Assembly (NCBI GenBank): GCA_945878975.1
Contig: CAMCUM010000003.1
Coordinates: 30,582 to 94,581, forward strand
From: Legionella genomosp. 1
GTDB lineage: Bacteria > Pseudomonadota > Gammaproteobacteria > Legionellales > Legionellaceae
DNA: 64,000 nucleotides
Reading direction: 5' to 3'
Position numbers and translations under genes: made by a program. Under the pieces are notes generated by a model. It was not told the origin of the DNA and did not search any database. It saw nothing but the letters and a program-made list of their open reading frames with translations. Shown one piece after another: positions 53,885-63,666 of this stretch (the first letter of the stretch is position 1; each line of letters opens with the position of its first letter).

Positions 53885-54835
53885 ATGAAATATACGTCTA
53901 TATTGGATGCAATTGGCAATACTCCAGCAGTCAAAATAAATCGGGTTGGTTCAGAATTACCTTGTCAATTGTATGCGAAATGTGAATTTTTGAATCCAGG
54001 TGGGTCTATCAAAGACCGAATTGGTTTTCGTATGATTCAGTCTGCACTAGACAGTGGGCGCATCAAGCGTGGTGATGTGTTGATTGAGCCTTCTTCTGGA
54101 AATACAGGTATTGGGATTGCGTTAGCTGGTGCCGTATTAGGTTTCAAAGTCATCATCACTATGACTGATAAAATTTCTCAGGAAAAACAAGTTATTTTAG
54201 AAAGGCTGGGTGCTACCATTTATCGCACACCAACTGATGTGAGCTCCGATCATCCTGACAGCAATATTTCTTTGGCGAAACGCTTATTAAAGGAAATCCC
54301 TAATTCGCACATGTTAAACCAATATAGTAATCCGGATAATCCCAATGCGCATTATCATGGAACTGCTGTGGAGCTTATTAAAGATTTTGGCCAAGATTTG
54401 GGTATGGTGGTGGCGGGTGTGGGGACTGGGGGCACGATTACCGGGCTGTCGCAACGGTTAAAAGAGTATAATCCGGCTATTCAAATGGTGGGTGTGGATC
54501 CAATTGGCTCTATTTTAGGGGGCGGTGAAGAATATAAACCTTATTTGATAGAGGGCATTGGTTATGATTTTTTTCCTGATGTGCTCGATAATGGTTGCAT
54601 CGATCGGTATATCAAAACCAGCGATAAAGACTCCTTCTTGATGGCACGCCGGTTGATGCAGGAAGAAGGATTATTGGTAGGGGGTTCCAGTGGTGCTTCC
54701 ATGTGGGCCGCTTTGCAAGCAGCGAGATCTTTGAAGCCCGGACAAGTATGCGTCGTGATTTTGCCAGATTCAACTCGCAATTATTTGAGTAAATTTGTGA
54801 GTGATGCGTGGATGAGTAAGCAAGGGCTTATATAA
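53885..54835 (+). CDS. Cystathionine beta-synthase/cysteine synthase family enzyme
   Basis: A 316-residue PLP enzyme of fold type II. The PLP lysine is in NPGGSIKDRIG, the phosphate/substrate loop in EPSSGNTGIGIALA, and GVGTGGTITG binds PLP phosphate. The C-terminal PDSTRNYLSKFVSDAWM is typical of cystathionine beta-synthases rather than CysK. No CBS domains. It could make cystathionine or cysteine. Confidence 0.85.
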   Translation: MKYTSILDAIGNTPAVKINRVGSELPCQLYAKCEFLNPGGSIKDRIGFRMIQSALDSGRIKRGDVLIEPSSGNTGIGIALAGAVLGFKVIITMTDKISQEKQVILERLGATIYRTPTDVSSDHPDSNISLAKRLLKEIPNSHMLNQYSNPDNPNAHYHGTAVELIKDFGQDLGMVVAGVGTGGTITGLSQRLKEYNPAIQMVGVDPIGSILGGGEEYKPYLIEGIGYDFFPDVLDNGCIDRYIKTSDKDSFLMARRLMQEEGLLVGGSSGASMWAALQAARSLKPGQVCVVILPDSTRNYLSKFVSDAWMSKQGLI

Positions 54836-54907
54836 ACAATGCGGATTGATCGTCATCTAGAGAAAAATAGTTTTCAGTGTTTCTTCTGTGTTTTGAGGAG
54901 GAATGAC

Positions 54908-55045
54908 TCACCCAATGATATTCGCGAAGATGGTAGAAACCGCTTCTACAATAACGTTAATCATTTGTAAAAAAAACTTTTTAATACGGCTCATAACGCT
55001 TTTATTTTTATCTTTGGAATCAGATGGTTTTGGGGCTTCGCTCAT
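54908..55045 (-). CDS. Possible small amphipathic protein downstream of the Fic gene
   Basis: A 45-codon frame: MSEAPKPSDSKDKNKSVM, then an amphipathic/hydrophobic stretch (IKKFFLQMINVIVEAVSTIF). It lies 46 bases after the Fic gene on the same strand. No clear ribosome binding site, so support is limited to its protein-like composition and position. A plus-strand frame over the same bases (54903-55100) looks less likely. Confidence 0.3.
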   Translation of the reverse strand: MSEAPKPSDSKDKNKSVMSRIKKFFLQMINVIVEAVSTIFANIIG

Positions 55046-55091
55046 GTCTTTGTTCAATATTTTTACTCCAAAATGGTACGCAATGGATACC

Positions 55092-56504
55092 TTATTTTAG
55101 TTCTGGAGCGCGGAGAATCTCTGTATGAGAGTGCGCACCATGGCAATGCAACAAGGCTATCATATCATTTTTTGTTGCAGATGCTGGATGTTTTTCTAAA
55201 TAATCCAATGCGGTATAACCCTTTTTAGAGGGTTCATTGATATCAATTGATAAGAGCAACTGAAATGACAACAGTGTTTTAATGATGTCATACTGACCTA
55301 TCAAGCAGGCCCGGCGTAATAATAAGGAAAAATTGCTTGTTTCAAAAATGTCGGATATCAGCTCTTGTGCTTGGCTTGGTGCCAGGGTTGCCAAATGGGG
55401 TACGATGGACTGACGTAACGCGTTCATCACGAGTTGTTTAGGGCACGTAAAAAACCCATGCTGAAATTGACTTAAAAAACCGGCACGAGGTCTATCCAAC
55501 ACCCAAGCACAAAAAGAGGACACAAGTTCTGGCATTTGTAAGTCATGTGGGTTTACACTGATATGATGAATATTATCTAATATAGGTTTGCCAAGAGGCA
55601 TAACAAATTTTTCAGGATCTTGATTATTCATTAAACGTTGATAAATGACCTGCCCTTCTTCAATAGAACGGATGATTTCATTCAGATCACAACAATCTAA
55701 TCTGTTGGGGTTTAACAGAATCGTTAGCGGTAAATCATAATCGGATAATAATTTATTGAGAAGAATATAGCAGGTACGAATATTGCCATCCGGAAAAGGG
55801 TGCAATTGCTCAATCCTTTGAATATATTTTGCAATGACTCTGATCTTGTCATGATCACTTACTGCAAATAGGATGTCTCGATGATATTCCTCTAAGATAT
55901 TTTGCATTTTGTCGGTAGTATAGGCGTTATCTGAATCTACATAAATAATGCATCTGTAATCAGAGTGAAACCATTTTTTTATCCAAGCAGCATGTGCTTC
56001 AGCTTTCAAGGGAGATCTGCTAAACCCTTTTTCTTGTGTAAAAAGGATACCGTCACTTGCTTGGAGGCTATGAAATAGAGACTCGCCATCTTTTTGAAAC
56101 AATAATATATGTTTCGGATGCGTCTGATTTAAAAACCAATACTCAATAAACTCGGTTAGCCCTTCTTCTGTTGAAGAATAGCAGATATTTTCGCCAATTG
56201 TGCCATTGGGAAATTCATAGATTTCTCTGGATAATTTAAAGCTAATATCATTGGTTCTATATTCCCCGCATTTTTTTGACATATGTTGCATAGAAAGTCG
56301 ATTGATTTGCTTGATCAAATCTTGCGATATTTTTCCATCACGCGGGGTCTGGAAAGCTTTGATATAGGCTTGAAAGAAAGCTTCAGCATACCCTGGTTCT
56401 TTTTGTGCGTATTGGGGATAGTCTGTTTGCTGTAACTGGATAGCGTCCATAAGGAACGTATATAAAAACGGTTTGAGCGTAAGTTCTCTATCTCTATTGT
56501 TCAT
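55092..56504 (-). CDS. Fic-domain protein with C-terminal ankyrin-like repeats
   Basis: A 470-residue protein. The Fic active-site motif is HPFPDGNIRT (from His235), where the usual GNGR reads GNIR. An upstream helical region contains FxYRTNDISF-like EYRTNDISF (81-89). Residues about 395-460 form one or two ankyrin-type repeats (LLLRRACLIGQYDIIKTLLSF, then KGYTALDYLEKH). Fic proteins transfer AMP or phosphocholine to target proteins, and Fic plus ankyrin is the layout of the Legionella effector AnkX. It is divergent from darT with a 169-base gap. A host-directed effector is likely but not shown. Confidence 0.78.
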   Translation of the reverse strand: MNNRDRELTLKPFLYTFLMDAIQLQQTDYPQYAQKEPGYAEAFFQAYIKAFQTPRDGKISQDLIKQINRLSMQHMSKKCGEYRTNDISFKLSREIYEFPNGTIGENICYSSTEEGLTEFIEYWFLNQTHPKHILLFQKDGESLFHSLQASDGILFTQEKGFSRSPLKAEAHAAWIKKWFHSDYRCIIYVDSDNAYTTDKMQNILEEYHRDILFAVSDHDKIRVIAKYIQRIEQLHPFPDGNIRTCYILLNKLLSDYDLPLTILLNPNRLDCCDLNEIIRSIEEGQVIYQRLMNNQDPEKFVMPLGKPILDNIHHISVNPHDLQMPELVSSFCAWVLDRPRAGFLSQFQHGFFTCPKQLVMNALRQSIVPHLATLAPSQAQELISDIFETSNFSLLLRRACLIGQYDIIKTLLSFQLLLSIDINEPSKKGYTALDYLEKHPASATKNDMIALLHCHGAHSHTEILRAPELK

Positions 56505-56673
56505 TACTTATCTTTAAAATCAATTATTTGTTCGAATAGTATCATGAGCCCGCTGTTAATGCTATGACATCCTGTAAAATGCTTAGTGTTAAAATGAATA
56601 TATGTGAGCACACTATATTTTATTTTGATTCTATGTTTTAATAATGGGCATGTTAACTTAACAAGAATAAGAC

Positions 56674-57540
56674 ATGGAAGCATTGCAAGAATCAAGAACT
56701 ATAAAATCAGATCAAATAGACTCTCTTTATTACATTGTGGACACTAGAAATCTATTATCCATTTTAGAAAAAGGTATCTTGGCGCATGATACAGCGCAGA
56801 AAACCGGTGTGTACTCAAAGCAGCATGATATTTCAGATCAAGGGGTACAACGTGTACGACGGGATAAGAACTTTTTTTCTCCACGCAGTAAGATAAAACG
56901 TAAATTACACACATATGCCAATATGTATATTCAACCTCATAATGCTATGATGGTTGTGGTTCAAAGAGAGATTAGTCGTGAACACCTTTGTGTGCTGAGA
57001 ATCGACGGGAAAATATTGCGCGATAGACAATCAGAAGTCGTTATCACCACTAAAAATGCTGCTTGCCATCGAGCTCGATTTTTTGCACCGAAAGATTGGG
57101 CGCCGTCACCTTTTACTGCGCGAGCGTTGACGTCTTCTTTACTCAGTGGTCTGCCTTCAAAAAAATGGGCTGGCAGGGCTGCGTTTCAATCATCAAAACA
57201 AAGCAGACAATCAGAAGTCTTGTTTCCTGAAAAAATAGAGCCTGGTTATATTAATGGTGTCTATGTTCATAATGATGAAATCAAAAATCGTGTTTGCGCT
57301 ATGATTCAAAGTCAGATGCCAGATAGCTATACGCAACCGGATGTGATGGTGCACCCCTCTCTTTTTGTATCGCCCAAAAGAGGCGCATTTGGCAAAACAT
57401 TAAGTATCATTGAAGATGTGACAAATCCATGTAGGCTATCTGAACATCTGGACGAGGAATTAACTATAAAAGTTAAGGCGAGCCAAGTGAGCGATGTTGA
57501 ACCTGAGCCAAAAAGAACGCGGATGGGTCATTCTTCCTAA
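56674..57540 (+). CDS. darT: DarT-like ssDNA thymidine ADP-ribosyltransferase toxin
   Basis: A 288-residue protein of the DarT (DUF4433) family. Family parts: LYYIVDTRNLLSILEKGILAHD at the start (18-39), LHTYANMYIQPHNAMM (78-93) and the catalytic-glutamate region SEVLFPEKIEPGYINGVYV with Glu181. DarT modifies thymidine in single-stranded DNA and blocks replication. The C-terminal 70 residues exceed the usual family length and end in a basic EPKRTRMG. The matching macrodomain gene follows after 182 bases. Confidence 0.8.
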   Translation: MEALQESRTIKSDQIDSLYYIVDTRNLLSILEKGILAHDTAQKTGVYSKQHDISDQGVQRVRRDKNFFSPRSKIKRKLHTYANMYIQPHNAMMVVVQREISREHLCVLRIDGKILRDRQSEVVITTKNAACHRARFFAPKDWAPSPFTARALTSSLLSGLPSKKWAGRAAFQSSKQSRQSEVLFPEKIEPGYINGVYVHNDEIKNRVCAMIQSQMPDSYTQPDVMVHPSLFVSPKRGAFGKTLSIIEDVTNPCRLSEHLDEELTIKVKASQVSDVEPEPKRTRMGHSS

Positions 57541-57629
57541 GGTCTGTTGTTGATTCAGATGCTGACGCACTATGGTTTGTCTGGCGATGATCTATTAACA
57601 GGTCTTAATAAAGTTTTGACTATTTTATA

Positions 57630-57700
57630 ATAATGCTGATATACCCAAGTGATTTCAAAAATAGTATTTTGAAGTAAACTGGGTGTATACTTCGGCCCTT
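57630..57700. repeat. Imperfect hairpin between darT and darG
   Basis: ATACCCAAGTGATTTCAAAA pairs imperfectly with TTTTGAAGTAAACTGGGTGTAT. Downstream, GTATAC occurs twice (around 57685 and 57713) in front of darG, so darG may have its own promoter or control site. Confidence 0.5.
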
Positions 57701-57722
57701 AAAAATAAATGAGTATACGGAT

Positions 57723-58361
57723 ATGCAAACAGATGCTGAAGCTAGTTCTTCAAACGTGGTGTTTCTTGAAGGAGATTTATTTAAATCTGGACAACAGACC
57801 ATCGTGAACCCAATAAACTGTCGAGGTAAAATGGGACGTGGTTTGGCGTTAACCTATAAGAAGAAATTTCCTGCTATGAATGGTGATTACGAACAACGTT
57901 GCAGTAGAAACGAAGTCAAAGTCGGCGAGCCTTATTTGTGGAAAGAAAGTGATGCATTATGGATTTTAAATTTTCCGACCAAAGACGATTGGCGACATCC
58001 TTCGGATATCAGCTATATTCGGAGTGGTTTGGAATATCTAGCGAGTCATGCTACAGAATGGGGCATTGAGTCTTTGGCGATTCCTGCTTTGGGCTGTGGT
58101 TTGGGTGAGTTAGGTTGGGATAAAGTGCGACCTTTGATCCTAGAATATATGGCGCCACTGGGTATACCGGTCAAAGTTTATGAACCACAAATCGCACCGA
58201 AACAGAAAAAATCTACCATGGTTTCGAATGATCCCATCAAAAAACGTCTCAGAGTTGCTTCGGGCGCTAAAGAGCCTCAATTTTTATTTCAATACAGTAC
58301 AAAAAAATCAAAAAAGGGATCTGATATTGTCTCGTCTACGATGAAGAATAAGATTAGTTGA
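57723..58361 (+). CDS. darG: DarG-like macrodomain antitoxin
   Basis: A 212-residue protein. Residues about 10-155 form a macrodomain of the DarG/TARG1 type: VVFLEGDLF, NPINCRGKMGRGLALTYKKKF (29-49), NFPTKDDWRHPS, and the ALGCGLGELGW loop. It would remove ADP-ribose from DNA. The C-terminal half of longer DarG proteins, which binds DarT, is missing; instead about 55 lysine-rich residues end the protein (PIKKRLRVASGAK). Confidence 0.85.
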   Translation: MQTDAEASSSNVVFLEGDLFKSGQQTIVNPINCRGKMGRGLALTYKKKFPAMNGDYEQRCSRNEVKVGEPYLWKESDALWILNFPTKDDWRHPSDISYIRSGLEYLASHATEWGIESLAIPALGCGLGELGWDKVRPLILEYMAPLGIPVKVYEPQIAPKQKKSTMVSNDPIKKRLRVASGAKEPQFLFQYSTKKSKKGSDIVSSTMKNKIS

Positions 58362-58394
58362 GATCCGAATGGTAGTAAGTTAAGGAAAATATCC

Positions 58395-58470
58395 GTCTTT
58401 GCGAGCGTAGCGAAGCAATCCAGCGTTCAAAGCACAGTGCCTTGGATTGCTTCGCGACGCTCGCAAAGAC
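58395..58470. repeat. AGCGAAGCAAT palindrome (family C), copy 2
   Basis: Arms GTCTTTGCGAGCGTAGCGAAG... and the near-complement CTTCGCGACGCTCGCAAAGAC (about 26 of 29 bases match) around an 18-base loop. Between convergent darG and polA, ending 2 bases before the polA stop codon. Confidence 0.88.
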
Positions 58471-58471
58471 A

Positions 58472-61162
58472 TTATGCGTCGTCCCACGAATCGCCTACCC
58501 CTATGGAAATGGTTAGGGGTACTGCCAATGCAGCAGCTGATTCCATGATAGTTTGGATGGGTTGGCGCACATTTTCTATTTCGGTTTTAAGTACCTCAAA
58601 GACTAATTCGTCGTGCACTTGCATGATCATTGTTGCGGGAGGATGTGTGAAGCTTTGTTGCCAGGCATAGAGTGCTAGCATGGCTTTTTTGATCAAATCT
58701 GCTGCTGTGCCTTGTAAAGGTGCATTGATGGCGGCACGTTCGGCTGCTTTGCGTTGTAATGCTGAGCGGGCATGGATGTCGGGAAGATCGAGGCGTCTTC
58801 CAAAAATAGTTTCTACATATCCCTGTTGGTGTGCTAAGGCACGTGTTTGATTCATATAGGCTAGGACGCCTGGATAACGTGCAAAATAATGATCAATGTA
58901 CTCTTGGGCTTTATATCGTTCTATGCCCAATTGTTTGGCGAGGCCAAACGCCGACATACCATATATGAGACCAAAATTGATGGCTTTGGCTTGGCGACGC
59001 ATGTCGGATGTTACGGCAGAGAGTGGGACCCCTGTTACTTCGCTTGCGGTTGCGGTATGGATATCCAAGCCGGCATGAAAGGCTGCGATCAGTTGTGGAT
59101 CTTGAGAGAGGTGCGCCATGATCCGCAATTCAATTTGTGAGTAGTCGGCTTTTAATAATACATGTTCTGGTGGTGCAATGAATGCACGTCGAATCAAACG
59201 TCCTTCTTCAGAACGGATAGGGATGTTTTGTAGATTGGGATCAGAAGACGATAAGCGTCCGGTAGTGGCCACGGCTTGATTATATGAGGTATGCACACGA
59301 CCTGTGTGAGGATTTATTTTCTTCGGTAAAGCATCAATATACGTCGAAACCAATTTACTCAAGCTGCGGTAATCTAAAATAATTTTGGGTAATTCATAGT
59401 CTAAAGCAAGCTCTTGTAACACGGATTCTGCAGTGGAGGGTTGGCCGGTAGGGGTTTTCGAATGAATCGGGATTTGTAAATCTTCGAATAAAATCGCTTG
59501 TAATTGTTTGGGCGAATTCAGATTAAAGGGTTTTCCGGCGAGGGCGATGGCTTGTTGTTCTAATTCTAATAGATGTGCTTTTAAGCGTACGCCGTGTTTT
59601 TGCAAGCGATCCTTATCAATCAAAACGCCGTGTTGTTCCATGGCTGCGAGAACTGGGATCAAAGGTGTTTCTAATGTTTGCAAGAGTTGCTGTACTGGAG
59701 CTGATAGCTTTGGATATAAAACATGATGGAGCTGGAGCGTCACCATGGCATCTTCTGCTGCATAAGGTGCCGCTTGGCTTACTGGGATTTGATCAAAGCG
59801 CAATTGTTTTGCGCCAGTGCCGGCAATGTCAGTAAAGCGAATCGTGGTATGGTGTAAATATTTTTGGGCTAGCGTATCCAAATCATGACGGCGATCGGAA
59901 CTGGTTAGGAGATAGGATTCTAACATGGTGTCGTAGAATGTGCCTTGGAGCTGGATGCCATTGCGTTGTAATACGATAAGATCGTATTTTAAATGCTGGC
60001 CTAATTTAGCAATGCTGGGGTTTTCCAAGATGGGTTTGAGATCAGCAATGACCGTAGTGTAGGCCAATTGTTGTGTGCCATCAGTGTGGCGTAAGGGGAC
60101 ATAGGCCGGTTTTTGGCCTTCCACCTGAAACGAGATCCCTACTAATTCTGCGAGCATGGGATCGATATCTGTGGTTTCGGTATCAATACAAATTAATCGC
60201 GCGCTCTGGAGGGCTTGTAAATAGGTTTGCCAATCATGGGCTGTCGTAATGGTGAGATAATCGAGTACAAACGTTTGTGGTGCAGAAGGCAGTGTTGTGG
60301 TGTTGCTGTTGGTTTTAGCAGGGATATCACGTAACCAGTTTTTAAATTCAAATTCTTCCGCCAAAACGCGTAATTGAGCAAGATCCTCAGGTTGTTGAAT
60401 GAGCTCTTGAGGCGAGGCCGGTAAGGGTACGTCGGTTTTGATAGTGACCAAGCGTTTTGATAAAGGTAAATGAGGCAGGCACGCGCGTAAATGTTCACCG
60501 ATTTTTCCTTTAAACTCTGCTGCGTGTGCGATGATATTATCTAAATTCTCGTAGGTTTCTAGCCATGATGTCGCTGTTTTAGGACCGCATTTGGTGACGC
60601 CAGGAACATTGTCCGAACTGTCTCCGACCAAAGTGAGGTAATCGATTATTTGTTGTGGGGATACGCCAAACTTGGTCTTCACACCTGCTATATCAAGGAT
60701 GCGATCGGTCATAGTATTGATTAAGGTGACATGCTCATTCACCAATTGCGCCATGTCCTTGTCACCAGTAGAGATCAGCACGGGCATGCCGATTAGCCCG
60801 GCTTGTACAGCAAGGGTTCCAATCACATCGTCAGCTTCAACGCCTGGAATGGTGAGAATGGGTAAGCCCATGGCGTGCAGGAGTTTTTGTAAAGGTTCGA
60901 ACTGCACAGACAGTTCATCGGGCGTTGGAGCTCGATTCGCTTTGTAATCTGGATACCATTCATCACGAAACGTTTTACCCTTTGCGTCAAAAATCACAGC
61001 AATATGGGTGGGTTGATACGTTTTGATGAGGCGTTTTATCATAGTCGCGACCCCATAAATCGCTCCAGTTGGTTGCCCTTTGCTATTTTTTAGGGGGGGT
61101 AATGCGTGAAAAGCACGATAAAAATAGGAGGAACCATCGATAAGGATCAATGGCTTATTCAT
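58472..61162 (-). CDS. polA: DNA polymerase I
   Basis: An 896-residue polymerase with all three parts: 5'-3' exonuclease ([17 protein letters not shown] start), an active-looking 3'-5' exonuclease ([12 protein letters not shown]), and the polymerase domain ([46 protein letters not shown]). ATG 61162 has AAGGA 9 bases upstream; the frame extends to a TTG at 61183. It overlaps the lpxD stop by 8 bases. Confidence 0.97.
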   Translation of the reverse strand: MNKPLILIDGSSYFYRAFHALPPLKNSKGQPTGAIYGVATMIKRLIKTYQPTHIAVIFDAKGKTFRDEWYPDYKANRAPTPDELSVQFEPLQKLLHAMGLPILTIPGVEADDVIGTLAVQAGLIGMPVLISTGDKDMAQLVNEHVTLINTMTDRILDIAGVKTKFGVSPQQIIDYLTLVGDSSDNVPGVTKCGPKTATSWLETYENLDNIIAHAAEFKGKIGEHLRACLPHLPLSKRLVTIKTDVPLPASPQELIQQPEDLAQLRVLAEEFEFKNWLRDIPAKTNSNTTTLPSAPQTFVLDYLTITTAHDWQTYLQALQSARLICIDTETTDIDPMLAELVGISFQVEGQKPAYVPLRHTDGTQQLAYTTVIADLKPILENPSIAKLGQHLKYDLIVLQRNGIQLQGTFYDTMLESYLLTSSDRRHDLDTLAQKYLHHTTIRFTDIAGTGAKQLRFDQIPVSQAAPYAAEDAMVTLQLHHVLYPKLSAPVQQLLQTLETPLIPVLAAMEQHGVLIDKDRLQKHGVRLKAHLLELEQQAIALAGKPFNLNSPKQLQAILFEDLQIPIHSKTPTGQPSTAESVLQELALDYELPKIILDYRSLSKLVSTYIDALPKKINPHTGRVHTSYNQAVATTGRLSSSDPNLQNIPIRSEEGRLIRRAFIAPPEHVLLKADYSQIELRIMAHLSQDPQLIAAFHAGLDIHTATASEVTGVPLSAVTSDMRRQAKAINFGLIYGMSAFGLAKQLGIERYKAQEYIDHYFARYPGVLAYMNQTRALAHQQGYVETIFGRRLDLPDIHARSALQRKAAERAAINAPLQGTAADLIKKAMLALYAWQQSFTHPPATMIMQVHDELVFEVLKTEIENVRQPIQTIMESAAALAVPLTISIGVGDSWDDA

Positions 61163-62222
61163 TATTCTTATCCTTGGTAGCAAGCAGCTGTGTTAATTTA
61201 TCATTTAATTGCGCGACTTTCTCAGATAGTGCTTGCATATTTTTGCGCATAAAAGGGATCCGAGTGACGGACAATTCTTGCTCTATGGCTTTATCTTTGG
61301 GTCGTGCAGGATTGCCTAAGTATATATTGCCGTGTTTGAGATGCTTTTTGGGTGGCACACCTGTTCTGGCGCCTAGAATGACACCATCATCAATGCGTAC
61401 ATGGTCACTGACGCCAACATTTGCTGCAAACGTGACATTATTCCCACTGATGGTGCTTCCAGCAATCCCAGTAAATGCACATAAAATATTATGTTTACCT
61501 AATTGAACCGAGTGCGCAATTTGCACCAAATTATCAATTTTACTACCTTCCCCGATTCTTGTGTGGCCTAAGGTTGCTCGGTCAATAGCTGTTGATGCGC
61601 CAATTTCGACATCATTTTCAATGATGACTGATCCAATGTGTGGGATTTTATGATGTTTACCGTGTTCATAATAATATCCAAAGCCATCGGAGCCAATGAC
61701 TGTCTGTGCATGAATGCAAACTCTCTCGCCAATTTGTGTTTTATCATAAATGGTCACATTGGGATGAATCGTACTGTGTGCCCCTATCTGGACGTCGTGT
61801 CCAATAGCGACATGGCTTTTGATGACACAATGATCACCGATACGGGAGCCGGATTGAATGTGAACAAAGGGTCCAATCGAAACGTGTTCCCCTATGATCA
61901 CATCTGCATCAATGACAGCAGTGGGATGGATGCCTAGGGTTAGAGGATACGGTGGGTTGAAATGCTCTAACAATTGCATAAACGCTTTGAAGGGATTGGC
62001 CACTTGAATCATAGGTTTTTGCAAATGGTCGATATGGTCACTGACCAAAACCGCAGCTGCATCCGAAGCTTCAGCTAATTTGATGTTGTCGGTGCCTTCA
62101 GCAAATACCAATGATTTTGGCAGGATATTATCAATCGGTGCTAAAGTTTCTATCAAAATTGTGGCATCTCCTTTCACAACTCCGTGCACAATTTTGGCAA
62201 TGTCATTTAAACTAGCTTTCAT
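61155..62222 (-). CDS. lpxD: UDP-3-O-acylglucosamine N-acyltransferase LpxD
   Basis: A 355-residue left-handed beta-helix acyltransferase of lipid A synthesis: an N-terminal uridine-binding domain (to about 100), hexapeptide repeats from [12 protein letters not shown] to about 310, with the catalytic His in [18 protein letters not shown], and a C-terminal helix. ATG 62222 is preferred over a TTG at 62234. It is not in the usual bamA-skp-lpxD-fabZ-lpxA group; Legionellales may carry more than one lpxD, so this could be a second copy. Confidence 0.92.
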   Translation of the reverse strand: MKASLNDIAKIVHGVVKGDATILIETLAPIDNILPKSLVFAEGTDNIKLAEASDAAAVLVSDHIDHLQKPMIQVANPFKAFMQLLEHFNPPYPLTLGIHPTAVIDADVIIGEHVSIGPFVHIQSGSRIGDHCVIKSHVAIGHDVQIGAHSTIHPNVTIYDKTQIGERVCIHAQTVIGSDGFGYYYEHGKHHKIPHIGSVIIENDVEIGASTAIDRATLGHTRIGEGSKIDNLVQIAHSVQLGKHNILCAFTGIAGSTISGNNVTFAANVGVSDHVRIDDGVILGARTGVPPKKHLKHGNIYLGNPARPKDKAIEQELSVTRIPFMRKNMQALSEKVAQLNDKLTQLLATKDKNNE

Positions 62223-62353
62223 GATGTTTCTCAAAAATTGAAAGGGTGATTATACTGGATTTTGTCGTAAAAAGGTAATTGCTTGGCTGCTCGTTGCTGT
62301 GAGCGCTGTATGGTAATCTTGGTGAAGCGGTAGATTGGACACACATTTAAAAT

Positions 62354-62384
62354 CCCGGGTTATACGGCATTTCACCCGGGTTAC
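62354..62384. repeat. CCCGGGT-type repeat (family E), copy 3
   Basis: CCCGGGTTATACGG...TTCACCCGGGTTACACGG in the gap between lpxD and the ketoacyl synthase. A short palindrome of the same type as 32811. Confidence 0.55.
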
Positions 62385-62395
62385 ACGGTTTGTAT

Positions 62396-63622
62396 TTACG
62401 AAGCACGTTTTAAAATCAGTGCGGCATTGGCACCACCAAAAGCGAAATGATTGGAGAGCACGATGTTTACTTTCTCGCGGCGTGCTGTATGTGGAATATA
62501 ATCGAGATCACATTCAGGATCCGCTTCCTGTAAACCGATGGTAGGCAACAAAATATCATTCTGCAAACTTAATACTATTGAGATAATTTGCATGACACCC
62601 GCAGCACCGATGGCGTGCCCGGTCATGGCTTTTTGTGCCGTGATAGGAATATTGTAGGCATGAGATCCAAAAATTGTTTTGATAGTATTAGTTTCTGTCA
62701 AATCATTCAATTGCGTCCCGGTGCCATGTGCATGAATGTATTGAATGTCATTGGGCGATAAACCGGCCTCTTGTAATGCCATATGAATAGATCGGGTTTG
62801 CCCTTGTGAATTAGGGGCTGTGATATGGAAGGCATCGCAACTGGTACCATATCCAATGATTTCTGCCAGAATGGTAGCACCGCGTGCGCGAGCATGTTCA
62901 TACTCTTCCAGGATGATGATACCAGCGCCGTCTGCCATAACCATGCCATCGCGGTTTTTATCAAAGGGTCGACTAGCACAATGAGGTTGCTCATTTTCGG
63001 TGGACATCACCCTTAATTTGCACCAAGCGGACATGACGCTTTCCCAAATCAACGATTCTGTCCCACCACAGACTGCGGTGTTCAAATAGCCGTGTGTGAT
63101 TTGTCGGTATGCATGACCGATTGCTTCAGCGGATGAGACACATGCATTGGAGATGGTTGTATTAGGACCCCCCAGGCCAAAGGCGATTGCAATATGGTTT
63201 GCGACGGAGTTAGGCATCCCACGAATGACCGACAATGCAGGCATTTTCCTCCAGCTATTATTACAAAAAAACTTATAAGCTGACTCTAATTCTGGGGTGC
63301 CACCTAAGCTTGTTCCAATAAAAGTACCGGTATATTGTCGATCTTCTTCGCTTAATTGTGCCTGAGCGAGCGCCTGATGTGCGCAAAATAAGGCATACTG
63401 AGCCACTTTAGGGTATCGATTAGAGCGATTAAACTCTGGTAAGTGCTCCATATTTAAATCTTTTATTTCCCCGCCAATTTGAGTTGGATAAGGGGTGGGA
63501 TCGTAAAATTGAATGCGTTGGATACCACAAGTACCTTGGACGGCTGCTTGCCAGAATTTGTCTACCCCACTACCAATTGATGAACTGATCTCCATCCCAG
63601 TAATGACAACACGTTTTTTCAT
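62396..63622 (-). CDS. Beta-ketoacyl-ACP synthase, FabF/FabB-like
   Basis: A 408-residue condensing enzyme. The Cys-His-His triad is visible: SNACVSS (Cys), HAHGTGTQLND (His) and KAMTGHAIGAAG (His), plus the C-terminal NHFAFGGANAALIL. Several positions differ from housekeeping FabF (for example GGPNTTISNACVSSAEAIG), and no acpP or fabG lies nearby. Location near lpxD suggests a role in special fatty acids, perhaps for lipid A, but that is inference. Confidence 0.87.
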   Translation of the reverse strand: MKKRVVITGMEISSSIGSGVDKFWQAAVQGTCGIQRIQFYDPTPYPTQIGGEIKDLNMEHLPEFNRSNRYPKVAQYALFCAHQALAQAQLSEEDRQYTGTFIGTSLGGTPELESAYKFFCNNSWRKMPALSVIRGMPNSVANHIAIAFGLGGPNTTISNACVSSAEAIGHAYRQITHGYLNTAVCGGTESLIWESVMSAWCKLRVMSTENEQPHCASRPFDKNRDGMVMADGAGIIILEEYEHARARGATILAEIIGYGTSCDAFHITAPNSQGQTRSIHMALQEAGLSPNDIQYIHAHGTGTQLNDLTETNTIKTIFGSHAYNIPITAQKAMTGHAIGAAGVMQIISIVLSLQNDILLPTIGLQEADPECDLDYIPHTARREKVNIVLSNHFAFGGANAALILKRAS

Positions 63623-63666
63623 GAAGCATCCTTTTTACGTTTTTACTAAACACCAGTCTGACTATC

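Noticed and set aside
54903..55100. 65-codon plus-strand frame between cystathionine synthase and Fic genes
   Set aside because: GAGGAGG is only about 1 base from the ATG, and the minus-strand frame over the same bases looks more protein-like.
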